This document shows positions 31,657-42,044 of a DNA stretch of 64,000 nucleotides, piece after piece (the stretch's first letter is position 1; each line of letters starts with the position of its first letter). Source of the DNA: Chlorops oryzae. Lineage: Eukaryota > Arthropoda > Insecta > Diptera > Chloropidae. The DNA is taken from assembly GCA_020466095.1 (NCBI GenBank), contig CM035806.1:57381401-57445400 (forward strand), read 5' to 3'. The notes beneath the pieces were generated by a model that searched no databases, was not told the DNA's origin, and saw nothing but the letters and a program-made list of their open reading frames with translations. Both the position numbers and the translations under genes were made by a program.

Positions 31657-32283
31657 TATTACATATATTACAAAAAACTTGGACAAATATGACTTCCCTT
31701 TGAAAAATGGTAATGGATTCTTTTTTTAAATCATTAACCTATCAAACTCCATTTAAATCCAAAAACTATTATGTATCATACAGTCATAATAACACAAAGA
31801 GAGGGAACGTTTGAATGTTGCCTATAGGCAACTTCGGGCATCAAAGGGTTAAAAACTCATTATCATTTTTACCAAAATTAAGTATATTAAGAGTAGTAAG
31901 CTATAACATAATGGATCAGTCTGTGAGGTTGGGTCACCAAACACTTTTCAACGATACCGCGTCGCTACCTTTAAAGTATCTTTCTTATCCAATAATTGGA
32001 GTAATTTGTCATTTCACACCGTTTGAATTGCGAATGCCGTGAAAAGTTGAACTTGGCACGACATGTGTATGCATACAACAACCACTGTATAGAACGTCCC
32101 AGAGAAAATCCCACATTTCACTTGTAAGGCAACTATTGGATGAAATGAACACAAATAAATTTATCCGAAATACAAACTTCATTAGCTACACAGGACTAAG
32201 TGAAGCTTTCAAATCCAATCGAAACCCACAATGCTGGGCGAATAAGAGTGTATTGTGAAATTGGGAGTGACTGCGCAAATGCG
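31657..32283. other. No gene recognised
   Basis: A 75-codon plus-strand frame at 31815-32042 shows no known motif. Nothing else was identified. Confidence 0.4.
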
Positions 32284-32320
32284 TATATAAGCGCTGTCGT
32301 AGCTTTCGCTGATTTCAGTA
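32284..32320 (+). promoter_or_regulatory. Candidate core promoter (TATA plus initiator)
   Basis: TATATAA at 32284-32290 lies 33 bases before the A of TCAGT at 32315-32319, the usual TATA-to-initiator spacing in flies. About 65 bases further is a possible splice donor (TAGGTACGTG near 32377-32386). Only a 25-codon frame starts nearby (ATGTGTCGC near 32438). It may belong to an unrecognised LTR or to a chance match. Confidence 0.3.
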
Positions 32321-32598
32321 GCAGGTTGAAAGTCATACCATCAGGGTCCTTATTTGTTCCTTGATTTCTTCTTCTCTAGGTACGTGTACTCTTATTTAAT
32401 TCTTCAAAAATAATAGTCACTCGGAATAAGAAAGCAAAATGTGTCGCACGAAAGCTGTTGTTCAAGAATTTAATTTGCAGTCTTATTGTTATTCAATTAA
32501 GTTACCATGTAATTAATTTTTTTTTACATTTCAATTACACAGGCACACAAAAAAGGTCATATGCCAGATACTAGACCCACCTCCCAACTAGCAAAATA

Positions 32599-33895
32599 AA
32601 GACTGTCCCAGAAATAACTGTCCTTTTGTTTTTTTTTATTGCAAAAACACCAATGATGTTTTTTAAAAAATTCTTTCAGTTTATTATTAAGTGAACATTA
32701 CAAAATAAACAAAAATTTTATTTACACTGAAAAAAATACACTTAAATATAATTATACACTTTTTTATTAAGGTCCTCCAATAGGTTTTTTACCGACTTTT
32801 CGTTCACCTTAGTGTATGCCCGACGCCATTTATGTCGAAATAATTCGATGTTATTCGCAGTTTGTTTGGTCTTCTTACGGTTCCTTTTCATTAAAGCCCA
32901 ATATTTTTCGATTGGACGAAGTTCGGGGCAATTCGGAGGATTTGCTACTCTTGGTACCACAGTGACATTATTGGCTTGGTACCAATCCATCGTTCTCTGG
33001 GCGTAGTGAGATGTTGCTAGGTCAGGCCAAAATAGTACTGAACCTTGGTGTTGACTTATAAAAGGCAGCAAACGCCGGTCCAGACACTCTCTGATGTAAA
33101 TTTCGGTGTTGATTGTGCGATCCGTCACAAATTCCTTACTTCGAACGCCACATTTGCAAATGGCCTGCCACACCATGTATTTCTTTGGAAATTTGGTATG
33201 TTTTTCGGTGGTAAATTTAGAGAATGCTCCACCCCTTCTAACCGCAGTATAATATCCGTGTCCAGGTAACTGCTTGAAATCCGCTTTGCAATACGTTTCA
33301 TCGTCCATGATCACGCAATCAAATTTGGGCAGGTAATCGCGATACAGTTTTCGAGCCCTCCTCTTGGCTTCGGAGTCCTTTTCTTCTGACCTATCAGGTA
33401 CTTTTTGTACTTTATAGCTCCTTAGGTTGTAAAATTTTTTAATCCGTTGAACACTTGACTTCGATGTTCCCGCTTTTGCTGCCATATCACGAACCGAAGT
33501 GCCTGGATTCTGAGTAAACAGCCGCTTAACGTTCTGGGCCACCGCTTGGTTCGCTGGACCACTTTTTCTCCCTGATCCTGGTGTTTTTGATAAAGAGGTA
33601 AGCTGTCTGTATCGTTTTATGGTCCTACCGACAGTTTTTTCGCACATGCCAACTTCCTTAGCGATCTTTTTGTACGTGGTGTTTGGATTTTCCAGGTGTT
33701 TGTAAATAATTGCTTTCCGCTTTTCTTCTTGTTGAGACGACATCTTTTCAGTAGCTCTTTTATTTTACAAATGAGTATTTTTTTTTTAATCTGCAATATT
33801 TATACTTTATTTAGGTACCAAATATGTTGGTATAGAGTTAACACTTTTTATAAATAGCCTAAAAACAAAAGGACAGTTATTTCTGGCACAGTCCT
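32599..33895 (-). mobile_element. Intact Tc1-like transposon (1297 bp)
   Basis: TIRs of about 35 bases: the left end starts AAGACTGTCCCAGAAATAAC and the right end, inverted, AAGGACTGTGCCAGAAATAA, followed by CTGTCCTTTTGTTTTT in both. TA duplications lie at 32597-32598 and 33896-33897. One uninterrupted transposase gene fills the element on the minus strand. Confidence 0.93.
32742..33743 (-). CDS. Tc1-like transposase with DD37E spacing
   Basis: 333 residues, no frame break. Residues 1-110 hold two helix-turn-helix units (YKKIAKEVGMCEKTVGRTIK; GTSVRDMAAKAGTSKSSVQR) that would bind the TIRs. The catalytic core has MDDETY (Asp148), FWPDLATSH (Asp241) and CPELRPIEKYW (Glu279). There are 37 residues between Asp241 and Glu279, so it is DD37E rather than the common DD34E. 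It would cut and paste the element at TA sites in the nucleus. ATG context and distance from the TIR support the start. Since TIRs, TSD and gene are all intact, it may be recent or active. Confidence 0.9.
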   Translation of the reverse strand: MSSQQEEKRKAIIYKHLENPNTTYKKIAKEVGMCEKTVGRTIKRYRQLTSLSKTPGSGRKSGPANQAVAQNVKRLFTQNPGTSVRDMAAKAGTSKSSVQRIKKFYNLRSYKVQKVPDRSEEKDSEAKRRARKLYRDYLPKFDCVIMDDETYCKADFKQLPGHGYYTAVRRGGAFSKFTTEKHTKFPKKYMVWQAICKCGVRSKEFVTDRTINTEIYIRECLDRRLLPFISQHQGSVLFWPDLATSHYAQRTMDWYQANNVTVVPRVANPPNCPELRPIEKYWALMKRNRKKTKQTANNIELFRHKWRRAYTKVNEKSVKNLLEDLNKKVYNYI

Positions 33896-33899
33896 TAGT

Positions 33900-34765
33900 T
33901 CCAAAATTGGTAATTTCTTACCTATTTTAGGGCAGAATATTTGCCTGCCCTGCCCTAAATAGGGCATAATTACGTCCATTCGACGTAAGTGGGTAATAGA
34001 ATGGAAGTCGTCTGGCGGTAATAATAGGGCATTATAGGGCATTTCGGCTTTAAAGTTAGGGCATTGAGAAGGCATTTCGACCAAAAATAGGTCAAAAAGA
34101 AGTCGAAATTACCAAAGTTAACCTAAATTGGGCATAGAATGAAATGAAAAGATCGAAACGAAAACGAGCGCAAAACGAAACGACAAAAAAAGAGAGAGAT
34201 ATATAAAAAGATATTATCTTTCTCATTCATACGTATTACTTCATGAAGTATTGCAATACAACAATGAACGAAAGATTTTCTATCAAGTATGTCTTATGAA
34301 ATGAATAATAAATTAAATATGGACTTGATGAAAAAATATTTTTCGATTCATAAAACCTTAATCTATCCAAGCTCGCATGGATTTATGGTGAAAGTGTTCC
34401 TTGTATTTCTTCATATTTCAGGGGCAATCTCATTGATGTGAATTAAATAAATTTTTCTTTAAAAAAAAATTATTTTTCGTTTAGAAAAAAGAGATGCAGA
34501 GGAAGAATTCTCAATCCGCCATTCAAAAGACATGGCGGAACGTAAAATCGGGCCACAAAGTCGAATTTCCTTCATTTCCTAACCAAATAGGGAAAAATGA
34601 CTTCCAACTCTTTCTTTATAGTTATTTTTCCTTAAATTATCCCTGTTAAGGAATTTATAACTTATTTTTGCTCTAATAAGGCATTTAAACTTATTGGGGC
34701 ATTCTGCGGTCATTTCGACCTAATTGGTCATTTTGCCTTAAATTGCCTCTAATAGCACATATATC
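33900..34765. repeat. Possible non-autonomous element rich in GGGCATT motifs
   Basis: AGGGCA/GGCATTT motifs recur about eight times between 33930 and 34135 and again at 34678-34740, often with TTTCGACC. The clustering at two ends about 0.5 kb apart looks like subterminal repeats. I found no convincing TIR or target duplication. No gene in the middle. Confidence 0.35.
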
Positions 34766-35519
34766 GACCAATTTGTGTGAGTTCATCTGCCCAGCTGAAC
34801 GAAAAATCAGCTGATAGATCGCACTTCTTTGCGTTGCTTTCGGTTTTCAGTTGTTTGTGGTTTTAGTGAATTTTTATTCATTTTCAAACTTTTGCACTTT
34901 GAAAGTATATAAAATGCACACTTCTTACGCTCTCAACGGTACGGGTGTTTTTTCTTCATAGGCATTTCGACTTAAAAGTCGAATAATCAAGGCATATAAT
35001 GTACTCTTTCGTTGCTTTTAAATATCAAACACTGAAAGCATGAAATCTAGGAAAGAAGGACAACGTTCTATATGAAGACCACGCACACGCTAGGAATACG
35101 TAGAAACGATCGCGGAAAGAACAAAACAATCGGACATCTCTCCCTCAACACATTGAGAAGTGTTTTTCATTCCGATTGTTTTTCGGCAGTCCCCGCTTGT
35201 CTATATGCGCTTGTCTATCGATTGCGTGACATGTGTGAATTTGTGTGTGCGCCCATATCCATACGTAATTTTGTATTTGGACGTTTGCATATTTTCGCCT
35301 TGTCTGCTTGTGAGAGACGATTGAGATGATTTGCTTTCTCATGAGAGCGAACTCTGTGCTCTAAGCCGGTTTGAAATTTTGTGTATTTGTGTGCACACTC
35401 ACATAGAGTTTTCTGTCGTCATTGTTTCGCAGATAGAATGTCCTATCATCGATTTAAAAGATGTTATCACGTCAAAAATAATCAATAAAATTATTACTAT
35501 AGTTGGTTAGATTTTGAGA
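34766..35519. other. No gene recognised
   Basis: Overlapping short frames at 35072-35342 on both strands lack known motifs. A ~38-base segment at 35473-35510 (AATAATC.ATAAAATTATTA.TATAGTTGGTTA) recurs at 37102-37138. Confidence 0.4.
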
Positions 35520-35521
35520 TA

Positions 35522-36813
35522 ACAGGTTGGCTGATAAGTCCCCGGTCTGACACATAGATGGCGTCGCTAGTATTAAATGCATATTATTTTATATAGTGGC
35601 AACCTTCAAATGATTCGTGTCAAAATTTGACGTCTGTAAGTCAATTAGTTTGTAAGATAGAGCGTCTTTTGTGAAGAAACTTTTGTGATTGTGAAAAAAA
35701 TGGAAAAAAAGGAATTTCGTGTTTTGATAAAATACTGTTTTCTGAAGGGAAAAAATACAGTGGAAGCAAAAACTTGGCTTGATAATGAGTTTCCGGACTC
35801 TGCCCCAGGAAAATCAACAATAATTGATTGGTATGCAAAATTCAAGCGTGGTGAAATGAGCACGGAGGACGGTGAACGCAGTGGACGCCCGAAAGAGGTG
35901 GTTACCGACGAAAACATCAAAAAAATTCACAAAATGATTTTGAATGACCGTAAAATGAAGTTGATCGAGATAGCAGAGGCCTTAAAGATATCAAAGGAAC
36001 GTGTTGGTCATATCAATTATCAATATTTGGATATGAAAAAGCTCTGTGCAAAATGGGTGCCGCGCGAGCTCACATTTGACCAAAAACAACAACGTGTTGA
36101 TGATTCTGAGCGGTGTTTGCAGCTGTTAACTCGCAATACACCCGAGTTTTTGCGTCGATATGTGACAATGGATGAAACATGGCTCTATCACTACACTCCT
36201 GAGTCCAATCGACAGTCGGCTGAGTGGACAGCGATCGGTGAACCGTCTCCGAAGCGTGGAAAGACTCAAAAGTCCGCTGGCAAAGTAATGGCCTCTGTTT
36301 TTTGGGATGGGCATGGAATAATTTTTATCGATTATCTTCAGAAGGGAAAAACCATAAACAGTGACTATTATATGTCGTTATTGGAGCGTTTGATGGTCGA
36401 AATCTCGGCAAAACGGCCCCATATGAAGAAGAAAAAAGTGTTGTTCCACCAAGACAACGCACCGTGCCACACGTCATTGAGAACGATGGCAAAAATTCAT
36501 GAATTAGGCTTCGAATTGCTTCCCCACCCACCGTATTCTCCAGATCTGGCCCCCAGCGACTTTTTCTTGTTCTCAGACCTCAAAAGGATGCTCGCAGGGA
36601 AAAAATTTGGCTGCAATGAAGAGGTGATCGCCGAAACTGAGGCCTATTTTGAGGCAAAACCGAAGGAGTACTACCAAAATGGTATCAAAAAATTGGAAGG
36701 TCGTTATAATCGTTGTATCGCTCTTGAAGGGAACTATGTTGAATAATAAAAACGAATTTTGACAAAAAAATGTGTTTTTCTTTGTTAGACCGGGGACTTA
36801 TCAGCCAACCTGT
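35522..36813 (+). mobile_element. Intact mariner (1292 bp)
   Basis: TIRs start ACAGGTTGGCTGATAAGTCC at the left and end with the reverse complement at the right, about 28 bases. TA duplications at 35520-35521 and 36814-36815. The single gene is uninterrupted. The copy at 22003-22463 is a truncated member of the same family. Confidence 0.95.
35700..36746 (+). CDS. Mariner transposase, DD34D
   Basis: 348 residues from the ATG at 35700; an upstream GTG in frame at 35685 is not a likely start. The N-terminal half carries the paired helix-turn-helix DNA-binding domain. The linker motif WVPREL is at 119-124. Catalytic residues are Asp158 (MDET), Asp252 (HQDN) and Asp287 (YSPDLAPSD), with 34 residues between the last two. 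This is the full set for a mariner enzyme that moves the element into TA sites. Nothing in the sequence argues against activity: no stop, frameshift or missing catalytic residue. An AATAAA-like signal follows the stop. Confidence 0.95.
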   Translation: MEKKEFRVLIKYCFLKGKNTVEAKTWLDNEFPDSAPGKSTIIDWYAKFKRGEMSTEDGERSGRPKEVVTDENIKKIHKMILNDRKMKLIEIAEALKISKERVGHINYQYLDMKKLCAKWVPRELTFDQKQQRVDDSERCLQLLTRNTPEFLRRYVTMDETWLYHYTPESNRQSAEWTAIGEPSPKRGKTQKSAGKVMASVFWDGHGIIFIDYLQKGKTINSDYYMSLLERLMVEISAKRPHMKKKKVLFHQDNAPCHTSLRTMAKIHELGFELLPHPPYSPDLAPSDFFLFSDLKRMLAGKKFGCNEEVIAETEAYFEAKPKEYYQNGIKKLEGRYNRCIALEGNYVE

Positions 36814-37249
36814 TAAGATCGGAAAAGGTTTATATGAAGCATCAACTATAAGATGGCATCATTAGTTTTTTTAATAATCTTTATAATCTTTAAGATATTC
36901 AGTAAAAAAAAGTACTATCTGCATGTAAACAACCTTTTCGATAAGCTTTTGTACTAAATGCAATCGATTTGTAGGTAGTACAATAACTCAATACATTTTT
37001 CACATCACAAGCCCTCGATAAACAATTGTACCATTTGCTATCAACTGTGAGAATTCACGCAAATTTTTGCAAGTAAATGAGAGAAATCGAATTTGAAGTA
37101 AAAAATAATCCATAAAATTATTAGTATAGTTGGTTATACTTTTGTATCGATTTAAAATTAATTTTGATGAAACGTGAGTAAGACAACGAAGAAACGCAAA
37201 AAGAACTTAGATGGATGGAAGCAAAACGTAAGAAAAACACAGGTATGGA

Positions 37250-38012
37250 AGAGAAAGGCCTGTGGGACCAGCATGTGGTGTGACCTGCTGCCATTCATGC
37301 TTTCGGAAGATTTCAGTTGAAAAACGACAGGAGATTCATGAATACTTTTGGACCTTAAGTACTACAGAGAAACATATTTTTTTATTGATTTTTTGTCAAG
37401 AAAACTGATGTTAAGCGGAGAATAAGTATGGAAGAATCCAATCCGAAGAAGAAGGCCAGCTTTAAATTTTACCTCAAGTCAGATGATCAGACTATTCAAG
37501 TCTGCAAAAAAGATTTCTTAAATACTTTGGCCATCTCGCAAACAGTAATTTCTTTTTTTTTGCGAAATATTATGAAAAAAGCACTCTTGCATCAGTATCT
37601 AGGCTTTCGAATTGTGGCAAAGGCAATATTATTTTGGAAAAAAGGGTTCAGGAAACTGTGAATCATATTGCCACCTTCCCCTCTGTGGACTAAAATAAAT
37701 AACCTTTATAAAACAGAAGTCGAAAATCCCGTATCCATTGACTCGTACCGAAACATTTACAACACGCGATTTAATTATTCCTTCAGCGTTCCTAAGAAGG
37801 ACGTTTGTGACAAATGCTCGCTGTTTAAAGCTCTGCTAGGAAAAAATTCTTCAAGAGAGATTGAACTCCACGAAAAACAAATGCTTGAAAAAGATTACAC
37901 AAAACGTGAGCGAGATGCGGACATTCAGAATATAAAAAACGGGGAAGCCGTTCTATTATATGATCTACAAAACGTATTTTGCCTCCCAAAAATGTTTGCT
38001 TCGAATTTTTAT
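37250..38012 (+). pseudogene. Transposase-like protein, block 1 of 3
   Basis: Coding starts in damaged form near 37250 (a Cys-rich stretch around CGVTCCHSCF), then 37428-37661 (77 codons) with KKDFLNTLAISQTVI, and 37668 onwards with SVPKKDVCDKCSLF, a Lys/Glu-rich helix and LLYDLQNVFCLPK. The frame is cut after the codons for ASNFY at 38012 by a repeat insertion and resumes at 40184. I recognise the pattern (KKDFLxTL, CDKC, YDLQxVxxLP, NCV/WSDN-type core) as a family of transposase-like proteins common in insects and cnidarians, often annotated only as hypothetical. The superfamily name is uncertain. Confidence 0.55.
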
Positions 38013-38142
38013 ACCCGACACACTCTGTGTCAAGGGTTTATTGCGTTTGTGTGGTTGTGTGTAACACCCAAAACCAGTCAAGATAGACCATACAAAAAAT
38101 ATATAGAAATGATCAGAATCACCAGGAGATTCGATTTAGACA

Positions 38143-38216
38143 TGTCCGTCTGTCTGTCCGTCTGTCTGTCCGTCTGTCTGCCCGTCCGTCTGTCCGTCCG
38201 TCTGTCCGTCTGTTTG
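38143..38216 (+). repeat. (CTGTCCGT)n tandem block
   Basis: About nine imperfect copies of an 8-base unit. The pattern is familiar from dispersed repeats of higher flies. Confidence 0.85.
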
Positions 38217-38835
38217 TATATACGTACATAGTTTTCTTATCGAAGGAGTTGAGCTATCTTGAAATTTGATATGCAAACTCACAGGCACATGAGTAAGAAC
38301 AAGTTCGAGAATGGACCCGATCGGACCATTTTTAGGGATACCTCCAGTACTAGGGTCTGTTACGAAAATCACAAACCTGCGCTTAAATCGAAGTTTTTCA
38401 AGATATTTTGATGAAATTCGATATTTGAACATGTTTAAAGGCAAGTAATATGATTTGAGAAATTGGTTAAGTGGGCGTGGCAGAAGGGCGTTTTTCGAAA
38501 ATTGCCCTACACCCGAAATGCAAATGGGACTTGAACGAAATTTGGCACTTATGCTTCCTTTGTAGCCTGTAACATCATCTCCAAAATTTTTTTTGATAGA
38601 TCCATTATTAAGGGTACCTGTAGTACTAGGGTCTGTCTCAAAAATTTCTAAACTGCCCTAAAATCAGACTTTTTCGAAATAATTCAATTAAACTTAGAAT
38701 TTGAGCGTATATTTAATCTTCCGATTAGATACAAAAAAAATTGGAAAAGTGGGCGTGGTAAGGGGCGGTTTTCATAAAGAAATTTTGCAAAAGTCGGTAT
38801 ATCGGGCCACTTATGGCCTTTAACACCTCTTGATA

Positions 38836-40117
38836 TTAGGTGTAGTAAAAAGAAATCCATTATTTTTGCATTAAATTGAGGGCTTTATTTAAGATAGTTA
38901 GAATGACCCGATTGAGGTCAAATATGCGCCGTTTTGTTCGATAACTTGTTGCCATTTTAAAGGTTTTAAAGGTTTAAAGGTTTCATTATGCCTCTCTCAT
39001 AGAAGCCCTCGTTCCTATTAGCAAAAAATTGAGACAGTCGAATTTCAGAAGCCTCTCTTGAAGCGAATGTTTCACCAGCAAAATTGTTCGCCATGGACAG
39101 GAACAGATGGTAATCACTTGGTGCCAGGTCCGGACTATAAGGTGGATGCAGAAGAACCTCCCAACCAAACTCCCGGAGCTTCTGGCGAGTCAGTATCGAT
39201 GTGTGTGGCCTGGCGTTGTCCTGATGGAACACAATTCCTCTCCTATTGGCCAAAGCTGGCCGCTTATGGGCGATTGCTTCCTTCAGACGGTCCAATTGTT
39301 GACAGTAGAGTTCCGAGTTAAGAGTTTTGCCGTATGGGAGCAGCTCATAGTAGATCATTCCCTGCCAATCCCATCAAACACACAGCAAAACCTTCCTGGC
39401 CGTCAATCCTGGCTTGGCCACCGTTTCCGCCGGTTCACCGTGTTTCGACCACGACCGTTTTCGCTTGGCGTTGTCGTAAGTGACCCACTTTTCATCACCA
39501 GTCACCAACCGCTTCAGAAATGGGTCGATTTTGTTGCGGTTCAGCAGCGATTCGCAGATGGAAATTCGGTCTATGAGGTTTTTTTGCGTTAACTCGTGTG
39601 GCACCCATACATCGAGCTTCTTTGTGTATCCAGCCTTATTCAAATGGTTCCAAACGGTTTTTTGTGCAATCTTTAGCTCTTTTGCAATCGAAACAGTGCT
39701 AACACGACGGTCGGACTCGATTATTTCCATGATTTTATCGACATTTTCGACAATTGGCCTTCCAGTGCGTGGTGCATCCTTGACATCGAAGTTACCGGAA
39801 CGGAATCGACGAAACCAAAATTGCGCATGATTGGCTGTTACAGTATCAGGTCCATAAACGCTATTCACATTTTCAGCCGCCTGGCTTGCGTTTTCTCCCT
39901 TATCGAAGAAAAACTGTAAAATGTAGCGAATTTTCTCTTTGCTGATGTCCATCTTTGACAAGCTCTCAAACAAAACTGAATTAATCAATCAAAAAAGTGT
40001 CAAAAAAACTTTTTTAGTAGGAACTGTCATCTTTCTAATGCCCCCTAGCGGAACACGATCGGACTTATACAACGCGAGATGCAGATAAATAACGCCATCT
40101 ATTGGAAAAATAATGGA
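38836..40117 (-). mobile_element. Second mariner-family element, one nonsense mutation
   Basis: Minus-strand transposase with flanking inverted sequence (ATCCATTATTTTTGCA near 38852 and its near reverse complement near 40102-40117). The outer 20 bases expected at the right end are not matched, so that terminus seems damaged; borders are approximate. Confidence 0.75.
38966..39952 (-). pseudogene. Mariner transposase with an in-frame stop
   Basis: The frame runs from MDISKEKIRY (39952) to 38966 and is broken only by TGA at 39371-39373, where relatives have Trp (CVWWD). It has the helix-turn-helix N-terminus, WVPHEL linker, GDEKWV (first Asp), FHQDNARPH (second Asp) and YSPDLAPSDYHLF (third Asp, 34 residues further), as expected for a mariner. 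It belongs to a different subfamily from the intact copy at 35522. A single base change explains its loss of function. Confidence 0.88.
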
Positions 40118-40183
40118 CATGGGCGTCTGTGTTGGGTATTCTATTGTCAGGCTCGCCTGACTATAACACCCTTACTTGTTTTT

Positions 40184-40521
40184 ATAAGAGTAATCTTTGC
40201 GTGTACAATTTGACTGCCACTTTAATTTTACCTGATAGAAAGATTACTTATTGCGCAATTTGGAATGAATCTAATAGCGGACGTTCAGGAAACGATATTG
40301 CAAGTTCCCTGATAAGGATATAAAACAAACTTTTGAAGATTTTCCAGAAATCGTAAGGCTTACAATCTGGAGTGGTTCATGTGTGCCTCAGAATAGAAAT
40401 CACTGTTCTTTTGCAGTTTTTGTACGATAATCCATCTATTGAATGTATCATTCAAAAATTCTGTGAGCCAGGCCACTCTTACCTTCAAGAGGTAGACTGT
40501 GTTCACAGTGTGATTGAGAAG
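40184..40521 (+). pseudogene. Transposase-like protein, block 2 of 3
   Basis: Resumes with YKSNLCVYNLTA, TYCAIWNESNSGRSGNDIAS, then after a frame break a core-like VRLTIWSGSCVPQNRNHCSF and NPSIECIIQKFCEPGHSYLQ...VDCVHSVIE. This is the central, RNase-H-like region of the same protein as at 37250-38012. The block is cut by the LTR element at 40526; its sequence TACC is duplicated on the far side. Confidence 0.6.
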
Positions 40522-40525
40522 TACC

Positions 40526-41286
40526 TGTTGTGAGTCTCTCCCAAACTCACATGTGGTCACCTTAAACCGAGAGCAAAAGGCAGTGACCTGCATTTATGAA
40601 TTTCTACTTCAAGGTGATTCCATGCTACTCAAAAGCACTGTCCAGCGTAAATTGCTGACAAATGCAAACATGCAGTTCGGCCGCTGGTAACAACAACAAC
40701 ACCGGCACAGTATAAGCACGATTGACAAACATCAGCACTACAAAAGCAAATGCACAATTGCAATTCGATCGCTGGCAACAACAAAAACAACTCCACTAAG
40801 TGAACGGAAGTAAAGGCAACAACAACAGTATGGCAATGTTGGTACAATTGCAGGTGAAGGTCGCGGTCAAGATTATGCAATATGTTCTGGAAGAATCCAC
40901 GACGATCGCGGACAGTGGGAATTTCCAATATTGCAAGATCAGCAATATTGATCTATAAAAACGGAGCTTCGACGACTGGAAGCTCAGACTCAGTTTGAGA
41001 CTCGACTTCGACTTCTTCTGCGAGCGTACTCACCCACGGGCCACGACGTCAGAAGCATAGGGCAGTTTCAAGTTAGGATATATAAAATTCTGTTTAGACC
41101 TAAGGATTCAAACCTTAAATAAAAGGATTAAACCTTCGATACAATATTTTATTTAAAAGGATATATAGGGACTATTATACGCTCGACACTGTCTGAGCGC
41201 TTGGTTTCCTATATCTCAGGTTTGGAATAAAGGAACGTTTATACGCTCGACCCCGTCTGAGCGCTTCACTTCCTTAGATCCCAACA
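40526..41286 (+). repeat. 5' LTR (761 bp)
   Basis: TGTTGTGAG...GATCCCAACA. Contains two copies of ACGCTCGAC...GTCTGAGCGCTT near its 3' end (41180-41200 and 41243-41266). A related, truncated LTR lies at 14116-14430. Confidence 0.93.
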
Positions 41287-42044
41287 TTATTTGGCGCAGC
41301 CGGTATTCGACTGACTTTCAGTTGGATGAGAACTCAGTTTCCTCAAAGCTTTGAACAAAATTATATTGATCGCTATGCAGCTTGGCGCATTTTGCTAAGT
41401 TGGAATTGTGTCAATTTTAATTAGCGACTAGTTGCTACCACAGGGCAAAAAAGCTTATTATGCTGCATGCGAGATTGTAATTTTTGAGCAAAGATCATAT
41501 TGTCAAGGATATCTTGCCAATATATCTGGGCAAAAAAGCTTAGAAGAGATATTGAAACATAATTTAATATTAAAAGTGTACATACATGAACGGCTATAAA
41601 CGAATTTCGCCTGTGATTGGAATTGTGTCAATTTTAATTAGCGACTAGTTGCTACCAAAAACAGCCGATCAATTCATTAGCACGATTGTATGGTAAAACA
41701 CAGGTCAATATTTTAACGCAAATAAATATTTTTGAATCCTGGCGTCTGGGCAGAATTATTGAAATAATATTTGTTTTACAAGAATCGACGGTAGCAGTTA
41801 CCAAGCACAAGAAAATTAAATCAACGTGGTGCAGAATAAATAAAATTAAAATGTTTTTCAAAAGTTCCCAGGAAATCAACACATCAATCAACACATTCAA
41901 CATTCCAGAAGGAAAGAATAAATAAAACGAAAATGGTAAGTAAAAATTTTTATTCGATTTAATTGCTCGGAGTCCTGTCTGATAGAACAATCCTTATTAA
42001 TTCGAAACGGGAAATGAACTAAACGCCTACAAACACATAAAAAA
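41287..42044 (+). other. Leader with primer-binding site and a 41-bp direct repeat
   Basis: The PBS (TGGCGCAGCCGG at 41292) resembles the serine-tRNA type of many gypsy elements. TTGGAATTGTGTCAATTTTA... is repeated at 41400-41440 and 41617-41657. ATG|GTAAGT at 41933-41940 is a strong splice donor. Confidence 0.6.

Larger units (their letters stand above)
38013..40185. mobile_element. Hairpin-ended dispersed repeat (Helentron/DINE-like?)
   Basis: Begins TATACCCGACACACTCTGTG, holds a (CTGTCCGT)n block at 38143-38216 and GTGGGCGTGG motifs at 38471 and 38751, and ends with a perfect hairpin GTCAGGC-TC-GCCTGAC (40146-40161) and CCCTTACTTGTTTTT. TTTTTAT is present on both sides of the insert, and the host reading frame resumes exactly. 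No helicase gene is seen. A mariner (38836-40117) is nested inside. A Helitron-type origin is suggested only by the terminal hairpin. Confidence 0.55.

Noticed and set aside
38145..38444. Repetitive protein frames (SVCLSVCL; TDGQTDGQ)
   Set aside because: They are readings of the (CTGTCCGT)n block.
40629..40928. A 99-codon minus-strand frame, repeated at 46127-46426
   Set aside because: It is identical because it sits in the two LTRs; composition and lack of motifs suggest no protein.
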